Below are positions 34,169-42,236 of a stretch of DNA of 42,740 bases, one piece after another (position 1 is the stretch's first letter; each line of letters starts with the position of its first letter). This DNA is from a virus. Location: the IMG/VR virus record IMGVR_UViG_3300011113_000596, positions 1 through 42,740 of that record, one strand, 5' to 3'. The notes under the pieces were generated by a model that saw nothing but the letters and a program-made list of their open reading frames with translations, was not told the origin of the DNA and searched no databases. Both the position numbers and the translations under genes were made by a program.

Positions 34169-34817
34169 TTTGTTCCTTATATCTGTTTATTAGTCCTTTT
34201 AAATTTTTTACATATTTAATAGGATTTCCTTGAAAAACTTGTCTTATTCCATCTTCACATGCAATCAAAATTGCAAAGTTATCGACAATTATTCCAGTTC
34301 TTTCTTGAAACATAAGAGCATACGCGGTTGCTTGTGCAAAATAATTATCAATATCTTTTGCTCTTTTTTCTTTCGTACTTGCTTTAAAATCTATAATTGA
34401 AAGTTTTCCATCATATTCACCAATACAATCTGTTCTACCTGCCAATCCTAAAGTTTTAGACCATAATGGTGTTTCTATGGCCTTTATATTGTCTATTTTA
34501 TCTAGATCACTCTTGATAATAGAAAATAAAGATTTATATGATGAATGAATTTCATCAAAATTTATATCTTCATTCTTGATATATTTTTCTATTAAACTAT
34601 GAAACTTGGTTCCTCTGGCAGTGACTCTTTTACTTTCCTCTGGATTTTTTTCTCTCCAATTAGAAAAAAACTGTTGTTTTTCAAATCCAACAACAGTGGT
34701 CACACTAGGAAAAATACCACCCGGAGTCGAGTAGTATCTTTTTCCATTTTCTGACACTTCTTCCAAAGTGTCATTTAAATTTACAAAACAATGATTAAAT
34801 TTTTTAGATGTACACAT
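34125..34817 (-). CDS. PD-(D/E)XK exonuclease of the RecB/MGME1 type
   Basis: Start at the ATG at 34817, giving MCTSKKFNHCFVNLND (230 residues). GGIFPSVTTVVG (about 33-44) and RGTKFHSLIEKYI (about 68-80) match the N-terminal motifs of this group. LAGRTDCIGEYDGKLSIIDF followed by KAS (about 124-146) supplies the D...(D/E)-x-K catalytic centre, and a YFAQATAYALMF helix follows. Family members are single-strand DNA exonucleases in recombination or genome maintenance. An AT-rich late-like sequence lies upstream. Confidence 0.88.
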   Translation of the reverse strand: MCTSKKFNHCFVNLNDTLEEVSENGKRYYSTPGGIFPSVTTVVGFEKQQFFSNWREKNPEESKRVTARGTKFHSLIEKYIKNEDINFDEIHSSYKSLFSIIKSDLDKIDNIKAIETPLWSKTLGLAGRTDCIGEYDGKLSIIDFKASTKEKRAKDIDNYFAQATAYALMFQERTGIIVDNFAILIACEDGIRQVFQGNPIKYVKNLKGLINRYKEQNGISGTIISERQSK

Positions 34818-34833
34818 AATATAATTTATTATA

Positions 34834-37800
34834 TCACACGATTCTATATGTGCCAGCAATTCCCTGGCCTAAAGATCCGATTTTACCTCTGGTAAAATGT
34901 ACATCGATATTTTCAGTTGAACCGGGTTCTTCTGAACTTGGTATTGGTAATCCCGGCAATTTTACCTTTTTACGTTCATCCTTTTCATCGGACTTTTTAG
35001 GTGGATTTATAGGAGGAGCAATCGGTGGAATTGTTGGTGGAACTACAGGTGGTACTGGTCTTGGAGTTGGTGTTGGAGTTGGTGGTTGAGGAGTTGGTCT
35101 GGGAGGAAATGGAACGGGGACGGGTGTTGGTATTGGTGTTGGAATAGGTGCTGGAATTGGTTTTGGCTGTACTGGTTTTGGGATGGGTACAGGAGTTGGA
35201 CCGGGTGCTGGTGGAGTCGATGGACCTGGTTTAGGGGTTGGTAATGGAGTTGGGAAGGGTTGTGGACTTGGCTTAGGACGTGGATAAGGTCTTGGAGCAG
35301 GTCCGGGTTGTGGAACAGGGCTTGGAATTGTATCTGGTCTTGGTCTTGGTTGTGGGACTGTTCCGGGTGGTAGAGTTTCGGGCCTTGGCTCTGGCTGTGC
35401 AGGAATCTCTGGCTCCGGTGTGGGGCTTGGCTGAGGAGATGGCGAAGGACGTGGAGAAGGTCTTGGACCCGGACCAGGAGTTGGAACCGGAGAAGGTACT
35501 GTTGTTGGTCTTGGTCTTGGCGATGGTACTGTTCCTGGTGGTAAAATTGGATTTGGAACAGGATATGGAACTGGACGTGGTTCTGGAACAGGAACTACAG
35601 GAGATGATGGTGCTGTGGCTGGTTGTGGAATTTCATCAAATGTAGAATATGTTTTCTTAAATCTATTCAATCCTGCAGGATCCATTATAGATTGAATTAC
35701 TCTAGACAAAGCCTCTGCTGGAGTTTCTGCTGGTGATTCTTCAGCAGAAGCAGGAGTATTTAAACCACCTGTTGGATAACTTGGTTCATCCTCGACAGAT
35801 GCTGGAGTATTCAAACCACCTGTTGGATAACTTGGTTCATCCTCGACAGATGCTGGAGTATTCAAACCACCAGTAGATCTTGCTCTATCAATAGCATCTT
35901 GCATATTACGCAAATCATCTACAAGTTTAGTTGGATCGATTATTGGTTTTGGTTGTTCTACAGCCAATCTTTCCCAAGCAGGAGTTATAAATGGAATATC
36001 AACTTGTGGCGATGGTGTAAAAGGAACTTCTTGTCTTGATCTACGTTGTCTTTCGGCTTCAACCGCTCCTTGAACTTTACTTAAATCTATTGCAGACACA
36101 GGAGTAGGCACAGGCTCTTCAACAGATGCTGGAGTATTCAAACCACCTGTTGGTTGAACTTCTTGGGTCTTTGATAATTGAGTGATTGCGGCAATTTGTT
36201 CTGGTGATAATTTAGAAATATCTGAAGGAAGTGGTTTGCCTGCTTTTTTTGCTGCTGCAACTAAAGGAGAATCTTGAGTTGCCTCTGTGCCTTTTTCTGC
36301 TACTGTGCTAGTCATTCCAACTTCAATTTCTTTTTGAAGTGTGGCCAGATCCTTTTTAAAATTATTTAAAGCATCTTCAATGCTTTTTAATTCTGATTCT
36401 GGATAATTTCTTTTTCTGGCTTCTTTTAATAACTTTTCTAACTCGGTGACTTGACTGGCCAAAGCATCTCTTTGACCGACTTTTAATATTATGGTATTAT
36501 CCACTACAGTTTGTGGAATTCTAACTTCACCCGGTCTTAAAACTCTACCTTCTTCAGATGCTCTTCTTACAGCCTGCCCGACACCACGAGCCTCTTCTGC
36601 TGCTTTAGTTCCAGCCTTTATAAGATCTACAATTCCACCAATTTGTTCATTTAAGTCTATCTTAAATTTTTTTTTATTTGAAAAAAATCTCGATTCACTG
36701 AGTTTTCTTACAATATCATGAACTTCTGGTGCGTCAGGTGTTGGACCAGTTCTTTTTAATGTTTCAGGTTTATTACGAAGTCCTTGATAATAAGTTTCTG
36801 CACCAAGAGTTCCAACTTCATCTTGTAGTTTTTCTTTTCTTTCAGTTAACTTCTTGAGTGTTTTTTCTGCCTCCTCTAATTGTGCAGACAACCCTCTTCT
36901 TTTGGCAGAATCAATAATTGGTTTCAATGATTCGATTTGTTGCAAAACCATATCAAGTTCTGCTCTTTTTCCACTAAACATCTGAGCAACGTCTGGGCTC
37001 TCTACTCCAGTAACTTCTCCTTTTGAAGAGCCTCTTATATCTGTTGATTTTCCTACTGGAACGCCCTCTGCTTCAAGTTCTCTTTGTAATCTTCTTGGTT
37101 CTTCTGCTTTTGTTTGTGAAACCCAAACAGGTTGTTTCTCAACTTCAACTTCAGTAGGTCTTCCAATTATAATTGGTTCTTTTCCTTCAAGACTGGATCT
37201 TAAAATATATTCTCTTGCCTTTTGATTTAAAATTAAGTCTTGTTTTTCTTTTGGAAGATTGAAAAAATTATTGTTCTTGTTTCTTAATTTTTCCAAAACC
37301 ATCTGGTCAAATTCATCTATAGAAGTTCCTTCACCGATTCTTGGAGCGCCCAAAGGTCCTAAAGTTTGTTCACCTGATTTTGTAGGATTCATTATGAACG
37401 CAGGCGATGCACCCTTTTCTGTAAAGGTTTCGCGAGCAGCATCCATATAATCTCTATAAATTCTTTTGCTCAATTCTTCAAGTTGTTTTTCTCTTACTTT
37501 TTCCCATTCATCGGCTTTTAATGCAGGTTGTGCTTCTTCTGCCGATCTCATACCGCTTCTAAGTGCATCAATAGCACCCTGTGGTGTAGTAATATCGGTT
37601 TCTGGCGCAAGACCAATTTCATCACCTTTATTGGTGTCTTTAACAAGATTACCACCAGCAGGGCCGGGGGTAACTTCTGGTCTTACACCTTTTTCTTTTT
37701 CTACATCCCAAGCAGTATCAGCTGATTTTACTGGAGGCTTTGCTGGCTTTGCAGTTTTGGCTACTTCTCCGGCTTCTTTTCCTGCCTTTGTTGCTTCTGC

Positions 37801-38070
37801 TGCTTTTCTACCAGTAAAGATATACTTAATTGCATCCCATATAGGACCTTCATTTAATTGTGATGCTCTTTTATCTTTTAATTCTTCTGGGAACTTATTT
37901 TTAAATGTGCGAACATTTTCAGTCAACTGAATAGATTGATCTAGAATTTTATTTCTTTGCTTTTTGGTAATATTTTCAGAGTAATAGTTATTCTCACTCA
38001 AAAAAGTTACCAATGTGTCTATTGTGTAATTTTGTTCTAAAATTTCTAGAGCAATGTTTTTGTTTTTCAT
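34834..38070 (-). CDS. Giant Pro-rich virion protein with LNE|G leader (1078 aa)
   Basis: Begins MKNKNIALEILEQNYTIDTL; RASQLNEGPIWDAIKYIFTG near residue 70 gives a prohead-type LNE|G site. A second LNEQIGGIVDLIKAGTKAAE occurs near 500. The middle is charged helical with a coiled coil. Residues about 735-795 hold a TGGLNTPASVEDEPSYP repeat. Residues about 830-1035 are an extreme Pro-rich tail (PRPSPRPSPSPQPSP type), then a short folded end. The Pro tail may act as a rigid spacer or be threaded through a pore. Function unknown. Confidence 0.75.
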   Translation of the reverse strand: MKNKNIALEILEQNYTIDTLVTFLSENNYYSENITKKQRNKILDQSIQLTENVRTFKNKFPEELKDKRASQLNEGPIWDAIKYIFTGRKAAEATKAGKEAGEVAKTAKPAKPPVKSADTAWDVEKEKGVRPEVTPGPAGGNLVKDTNKGDEIGLAPETDITTPQGAIDALRSGMRSAEEAQPALKADEWEKVREKQLEELSKRIYRDYMDAARETFTEKGASPAFIMNPTKSGEQTLGPLGAPRIGEGTSIDEFDQMVLEKLRNKNNNFFNLPKEKQDLILNQKAREYILRSSLEGKEPIIIGRPTEVEVEKQPVWVSQTKAEEPRRLQRELEAEGVPVGKSTDIRGSSKGEVTGVESPDVAQMFSGKRAELDMVLQQIESLKPIIDSAKRRGLSAQLEEAEKTLKKLTERKEKLQDEVGTLGAETYYQGLRNKPETLKRTGPTPDAPEVHDIVRKLSESRFFSNKKKFKIDLNEQIGGIVDLIKAGTKAAEEARGVGQAVRRASEEGRVLRPGEVRIPQTVVDNTIILKVGQRDALASQVTELEKLLKEARKRNYPESELKSIEDALNNFKKDLATLQKEIEVGMTSTVAEKGTEATQDSPLVAAAKKAGKPLPSDISKLSPEQIAAITQLSKTQEVQPTGGLNTPASVEEPVPTPVSAIDLSKVQGAVEAERQRRSRQEVPFTPSPQVDIPFITPAWERLAVEQPKPIIDPTKLVDDLRNMQDAIDRARSTGGLNTPASVEDEPSYPTGGLNTPASVEDEPSYPTGGLNTPASAEESPAETPAEALSRVIQSIMDPAGLNRFKKTYSTFDEIPQPATAPSSPVVPVPEPRPVPYPVPNPILPPGTVPSPRPRPTTVPSPVPTPGPGPRPSPRPSPSPQPSPTPEPEIPAQPEPRPETLPPGTVPQPRPRPDTIPSPVPQPGPAPRPYPRPKPSPQPFPTPLPTPKPGPSTPPAPGPTPVPIPKPVQPKPIPAPIPTPIPTPVPVPFPPRPTPQPPTPTPTPRPVPPVVPPTIPPIAPPINPPKKSDEKDERKKVKLPGLPIPSSEEPGSTENIDVHFTRGKIGSLGQGIAGTYRIV
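35756..35873 (-). repeat. 51-bp tandem repeat inside the giant protein
   Basis: Two nearly identical 51-base units and a partial third encode TGGLNTPASVEDEPSYP. A further diverged unit occurs near 36115-36155. Repeat number could vary by slippage. Confidence 0.85.
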
Positions 38071-38086
38071 ATGAACCTATTTTATC

Positions 38087-38094
38087 TATTTATC
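38087..38094 (-). promoter_or_regulatory. Possible late promoter for 38070
   Basis: Leftward GATAAATA, 16 bases before the ATG at 38070, so this transcript would have a short leader with a GG before the start. Confidence 0.5.
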
Positions 38095-38107
38095 TGTTTG
38101 TCTGGTG

Positions 38108-39664
38108 TTAGAATGTCAATTTTTTCATTTGTTCATCATAATATTTCTTGAATTCATCATCTGACATTCTACTTATATCTTCATACTTTTTTGTATTCTC
38201 TGCGGCCTGTTTTGCTTTTTCTGATCTTTGCATTTGAAGATCATTCAAACGTTTTTGTCTTTCCATCTCTTCTTGCTCGGATTTTGCTTGTCTTGTTCCA
38301 TATAATTGTTTAGCAAGTTCATTGCGTTCTCTTGCATATCTACCGGCTGGGAAGTTGTCTAATTGACTAATTTCTTCAGGTGAAAGCCCTGTTATCGAAG
38401 GATAGCCCTGTTCTGTGGCTATTCTTTCCAAAACACTAAGTTTTCTGAGTTTTTCTAAATTTTGTTTGGCCTGTTCTCCAGTTGGTCTTTCTCCGGGTAA
38501 CAACCTAGAATCTCTCTCAGATTTTTCTGCTGCTTTTTGAATTTTATCTAATTCTGCTATTTCTAGATTTGGATGATAACCAGATTTTTCACCTACTAGT
38601 TTTCCTGTTTCGTAACCTAGATTTGCTACTACTGGAGCAAGAGCACCACCCAAAACTCCTTGACCTACTCCTAAAGCCATTTCTGCAGGAGAAACCAAAC
38701 CAGCCATACGGGCCAATCCTTGACCTACTAATTCCATTGTTCCCCAGTCTACTGCAGATGTTGTCATTTGACTTGGATTTACAATTTCATTTTCAAATGC
38801 GGGTTTACTTGGATCGTATTCTGGTTTTTTCAAAAAACCTTCTTCTCCATAAGTTTGTCTTAATTTATCCAAAAGCGGTTCTGCAACATAATCTTTTGCA
38901 AGATGACCCGCAACAACAGGTGCGCCTATCATGGCTGCTATTCCAATGCCTTTGGTAAATGGATTTTCAAGAGCTGTTCCGGTTATTTCGCCACCCATTC
39001 CAATAATTTTTGCTCCAGATTTTATCGGATTAAACTTTAATTCATCTTTTACTAATGTACCAAATTTATTTGACTGGCCTTCAACATATCCAGGTCTCGA
39101 TTTTGGATCTCTCTGTGTCCACCAATCAGATTTAGTTGGATCTGTAATTACGGATACAGATCTTGCTTCATCCGGCAATCTTTCTAAATTGGTTGTAGTT
39201 ATTGCTCTTGTTTCTGTTGGTTTATTTGGATCAACAACTTTTAAACTACCAGTTTCCTGTGCAGTTGCGGGAGCAGTTTCTGGTGCAAACATTCCCGGCT
39301 GATAAGGTTTAATAAATTTATTTTTCTCTTCTGGATTTATGAAAGTTGCGGCAATTGCTGGATATTGATTTTTTAATGCATTTAATAATTCTTCTTCACT
39401 TGTATATGGATTTGTAACCGCATCGATATATGCTGAACTTGCTGATTTAGTTTGAACCGATGGTTTGCTGGAAACAGGTTGAGAAACTGCTCGTGATACA
39501 CTTCCTACAGTTCTCAGTGGCCCCCCACTTACAGTAGGAGCATCTGTGGGAAGAGGTCTTCCTACATTTCCTCTTCTTTCTGGAGAAACTGCCAAAACAC
39601 CACCATCCTCAAGAAGAAGGTCTTTTACAATATTATTTACTTTTGAAGAATTATAATACTTCAT
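38108..39664 (-). CDS. Virion protein with hydrophobic Gly/Ala-rich core (518 aa)
   Basis: Begins MKYYNSSKVNNIVKDLLLED followed by GG, a leader like the others (LLE|D). Residues about 235-270 (GIGIAAMIGAPVVAGHLAKD) and about 305-355 (MAGLVSPAEMALGVGQGVLG, GALAPVVANLGYETGKLVG) are hydrophobic Gly/Ala-rich helices that could insert in a membrane. The C-terminus is a long charged helix (MERQKRLNDLQMQRSEKAKQ). An ejected, membrane-active internal protein is one reading; not recognised. Confidence 0.7.
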   Translation of the reverse strand: MKYYNSSKVNNIVKDLLLEDGGVLAVSPERRGNVGRPLPTDAPTVSGGPLRTVGSVSRAVSQPVSSKPSVQTKSASSAYIDAVTNPYTSEEELLNALKNQYPAIAATFINPEEKNKFIKPYQPGMFAPETAPATAQETGSLKVVDPNKPTETRAITTTNLERLPDEARSVSVITDPTKSDWWTQRDPKSRPGYVEGQSNKFGTLVKDELKFNPIKSGAKIIGMGGEITGTALENPFTKGIGIAAMIGAPVVAGHLAKDYVAEPLLDKLRQTYGEEGFLKKPEYDPSKPAFENEIVNPSQMTTSAVDWGTMELVGQGLARMAGLVSPAEMALGVGQGVLGGALAPVVANLGYETGKLVGEKSGYHPNLEIAELDKIQKAAEKSERDSRLLPGERPTGEQAKQNLEKLRKLSVLERIATEQGYPSITGLSPEEISQLDNFPAGRYARERNELAKQLYGTRQAKSEQEEMERQKRLNDLQMQRSEKAKQAAENTKKYEDISRMSDDEFKKYYDEQMKKLTF

Positions 39665-39674
39665 ATACTATTGT

Positions 39675-39682
39675 TATTTATT
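39675..39682 (-). promoter_or_regulatory. Possible T4-like late promoter for 39664
   Basis: Leftward AATAAATA, 10 bases before the ATG at 39664. It overlaps the stop codon of the gene 39682-41400. Confidence 0.6.
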
Positions 39683-41400
39683 TAAAAGAGATCGCCAAAT
39701 TGTGTTCTAAAATAGTCAGAAGTTTTTAATAGCTCTTCCACACTTCTTCCCATTTGTTTAGCAATTTGCATTGCCATTTCTCTTCTTTTTCTTATTTCTG
39801 CAGAACTATTTGCTTCTACTTCTCTTACACGACCTTCGTGTTCTGCAGTTGTACTAAATCCACTATATCCAGTATCTGATTCAAAATCTTGTTTGTCCTG
39901 ATCGGTCCATCCTGCCTGATTTGTTCCAGGACTTACACGAGATTTGCTTCTGACAAATGAAAGTTGTGCACGAAGAGGTTTCATAGCATTTTCTAGTTCT
40001 GCGGCTTTATCTTGCAATTCTTTTCTCGCATCACCTGTAGTAGTTGCTGCTTTAATCATCAGTCTCTCATATTCTTTTTGCATTGTGGATAGACGCATTT
40101 CAATGTCGTGTTGTTTAGTTTGTGTTGAGAATACTGGTAATCCATCACGATCAAAAACAGGAACTGTTCCCGGTCTTGCCGTAGTCGGCATCACTGTTCC
40201 TAAGCGAGTTGCATCGGTATAAGTTTCAGCATTGGATGCAGTATTTACTAATTGGAAGAAGAGTCTTCTATCTTCTTTGCTTCTTACATCATAATCTCTA
40301 CCATAAGCATTTTTAAAATCATTAAATGTAACCCAATATGATGGGCTAATTTGTCTGTCTGGAGAAACTGATTGTTGAATACCCAATTCTCTATTACTTG
40401 GTAGAGTAATATTTCCTGTAGAAACTGTTGGCTGGCCTACAGCCGGAATCGTAGTTGTTCCGGTAGAAAGGCGCGACGACATTCTATTTAATTTTGCCTG
40501 AATTCTATCTGCTGCTTGTGGATTTCCGTTTGATATGTGATCTTGTCTTTTTTGAATTAATTTTTCTTTAATAGAATTATAATCTGTCCAAGCATCTCCT
40601 TGAGAAGATTTGTCACCTTTTTTCCTAGACATTTCTATATTTTTTGCTGCTTCGTCCAATGCATCAAATAATGCATCATCATCAGATGAAACTGATGGTC
40701 CAGTAGAGGTTCCTGCTCCCGCTCCCGCTCCTGCTGGAGTTCCTGATCCTCCTGCTGGAGTTCCAGAGGTTCCTGCTGGAGTTCCAGAAGAACCTGCTGG
40801 AGTTCCTGATCCTCCTGTTGGAGTTCCAGAAGTTCCTGCTGGAGTTCCAGAAGTTCCTGCTGGAGTTCCAGAAGTTCCTGCTGGAGTTCCAGAAGTTCCT
40901 GCTGGAGTTCCAGAAGTTCCTGCTGGGGGAACTTGACCTAATGCGGCTCCTGCAAGGGCTCCTTTTACTCTTCCTGCTAATCCTTGCATAACTGGAGGCA
41001 TTGAATCTCCAGAACCATCTTGTGCTACTGGAGTTTCATTTGCAGAATAACTGCCTAATTTAGTAACAGATGAAATTTGTCCTTGTTTTCCTAATTTTTC
41101 TTTTTGTGTAGCAATTGCCTCAGAAAGATAAAAAGGATTTGATAGACTATTTGTTTTTTTATTTGTTTTAGACGAAACATACTTTTGCTCATCTAAAGAG
41201 ATTCTTTCAATTTGTCTGTGGATGTCATTTACCAAATTTTTATCATTTACAAAGTCGCTTGTATGATATGTATTGTTTTCATTTAGAACTTTAGAGACAG
41301 CATCCTTTAAAGAATTTCTCTTTTGTTCAAAGAGAACTGGTTTTCTTTCCATAAAGTCCTTGACATTCCAATAAAATAGTCTATTATTCTTGTTATCCAT
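39682..41400 (-). CDS. Virion protein with SGTPAG repeats (572 aa)
   Basis: Begins MDNKNNRLFYWNVKDFMERK. Residues about 155-225 are a low-complexity run of SGTPAGT-type heptads ending in Gly/Ala. The flanks are charged helical with KVLNENNTYH near residue 40. The C-terminal half has coiled-coil segments (MRLSTMQKEYERLMIKAATT; EVEANSSAEIRKRREMAMQI). It is probably a structural or internal head protein; the repeat may be an elastic linker or glycosylated stalk. Confidence 0.72.
   Translation of the reverse strand: MDNKNNRLFYWNVKDFMERKPVLFEQKRNSLKDAVSKVLNENNTYHTSDFVNDKNLVNDIHRQIERISLDEQKYVSSKTNKKTNSLSNPFYLSEAIATQKEKLGKQGQISSVTKLGSYSANETPVAQDGSGDSMPPVMQGLAGRVKGALAGAALGQVPPAGTSGTPAGTSGTPAGTSGTPAGTSGTPAGTSGTPTGGSGTPAGSSGTPAGTSGTPAGGSGTPAGAGAGAGTSTGPSVSSDDDALFDALDEAAKNIEMSRKKGDKSSQGDAWTDYNSIKEKLIQKRQDHISNGNPQAADRIQAKLNRMSSRLSTGTTTIPAVGQPTVSTGNITLPSNRELGIQQSVSPDRQISPSYWVTFNDFKNAYGRDYDVRSKEDRRLFFQLVNTASNAETYTDATRLGTVMPTTARPGTVPVFDRDGLPVFSTQTKQHDIEMRLSTMQKEYERLMIKAATTTGDARKELQDKAAELENAMKPLRAQLSFVRSKSRVSPGTNQAGWTDQDKQDFESDTGYSGFSTTAEHEGRVREVEANSSAEIRKRREMAMQIAKQMGRSVEELLKTSDYFRTQFGDLF
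40720..40925 (-). repeat. 21-bp tandem repeats inside 39682-41400
   Basis: About ten units of a 21-base repeat encode (T/G/S)SGTPAG heptads. Some units are identical at DNA level, indicating recent expansion. Confidence 0.85.
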
Positions 41401-41410
41401 GGCTATGAAT

Positions 41411-41430
41411 TATTTAGATTTCTCTAAATA
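41411..41430. promoter_or_regulatory. Divergent pair of late promoters
   Basis: TATTTAGA (41411-41418, leftward TCTAAATA) and TCTAAATA (41423-41430, rightward) form an inverted repeat around TTTC. Each is 10 bases from its start codon (41400 leftward, 41441 rightward). Confidence 0.7.
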
Positions 41431-41440
41431 CTTAAAGAAT

Positions 41441-41938
41441 ATGTCGAAACAGGTACTCCTGCTTAACTTCGACCAATCCCCCATCAATATTATCACTGTC
41501 AAAAAAGCTTATAAACTTATTTCAAAAAATAAGGTTTATGTCGATTTTGATTCTGAAGAATTTCATGAAGTTAAGTTGGTCAAAGAGACTATTAAAATTC
41601 CTAAAATTTTAATTCTTAAGTACTATATTAAACTCCCACATAAAAAAGTTGCTCCATCAAGAAAGAACATCTTTCATAGAGATGCATATTGTTGTCAATA
41701 TTGTGGTATGGATCTGTGTGACAAAACCGCTACAGTTGATCACGTAGTTCCTCGCAGTAAAGGTGGAGGATCTACATGGACCAATCTCGTTACATCCTGT
41801 AAGGATTGCAACCTATATAAGAGTAACAGGACTCCTAAAGAGGCTAAGATGGAACTTAAGAATAAGCCCAAGGAACCAAAGTATGGGTTCTTTATGGAGT
41901 CAATGATGGTTGCTTTTAAAAGGACAAAAAATGCCTAG
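41441..41938 (+). CDS. HNH endonuclease
   Basis: Start taken at the ATG at 41441 after the late promoter (MSKQVLLLNFDQSPINII; 165 residues). RKNIFHRDAYCCQYCGMDLC (about 80-99), TVDHVVPRSKGGGSTWTNLV (about 104-123) and SCKDCNLYKSNRTPKEA (about 125-141) give the CxxC...DH...GG...N...CxxCN...K-x-NR pattern of zinc-ribbon HNH nucleases. The N-terminal part (SPINIITVKKAYKLISKNKV) is the usual companion domain. It could be a homing enzyme or assist packaging or restriction. Confidence 0.9.
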   Translation: MSKQVLLLNFDQSPINIITVKKAYKLISKNKVYVDFDSEEFHEVKLVKETIKIPKILILKYYIKLPHKKVAPSRKNIFHRDAYCCQYCGMDLCDKTATVDHVVPRSKGGGSTWTNLVTSCKDCNLYKSNRTPKEAKMELKNKPKEPKYGFFMESMMVAFKRTKNA

Positions 41939-42236
41939 TTACGCTTTTAGATGTGAAAAATGTGATCATTCGTTTGATGAAACTTTACAAGTGAATGATC
42001 GTGATATCCCAACAAAGAAACCTTGCCCAAAGTGCAAAAAGAAAAAGGTTATTCGTGACTGGGGTGGTGAAAGACAATCTTTGGCTATGGATGCTACTCT
42101 TACACCTTCAAAAGTTGTTGGAAGTCAATTTAAAGAAGTAATTGATAAAATTAAGAGCAGTGGTCAAGTTCCAAAAAGATTTCATAAAAAACTTGACGAC
42201 AGTGCAAGCATGAACGCTGGTCGTGTTGTACGTTAA
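41931..42236 (+). CDS. FmdB-type zinc-ribbon protein (101 aa)
   Basis: Begins MPSYAFRCEKCDHSFDETLQ, with C-x2-C at residues 8-11, and KKPCPKCKKKKVIRDW supplies the second C-x2-C. This is the FmdB-like small zinc-ribbon layout often seen in T4-like phages. The rest is basic and flexible. AAAAGGA lies 6 bases before the ATG, which overlaps the HNH gene by 8 bases. A regulatory role is often assumed for the family but not proven. Confidence 0.82.
   Translation: MPSYAFRCEKCDHSFDETLQVNDRDIPTKKPCPKCKKKKVIRDWGGERQSLAMDATLTPSKVVGSQFKEVIDKIKSSGQVPKRFHKKLDDSASMNAGRVVR

Noticed and set aside
35756-35873. Mobile element or duplication scar suggested by 51-bp repeats
   Set aside because: Repeats are a multiple of three, keep the frame and encode a protein repeat; no terminal inverted repeats or transposase.
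40720-40925. CRISPR-like array suggested by regular short repeats
   Set aside because: The 21-base units are in frame inside a coding sequence, have no spacers and no cas genes nearby; they encode SGTPAG heptads.
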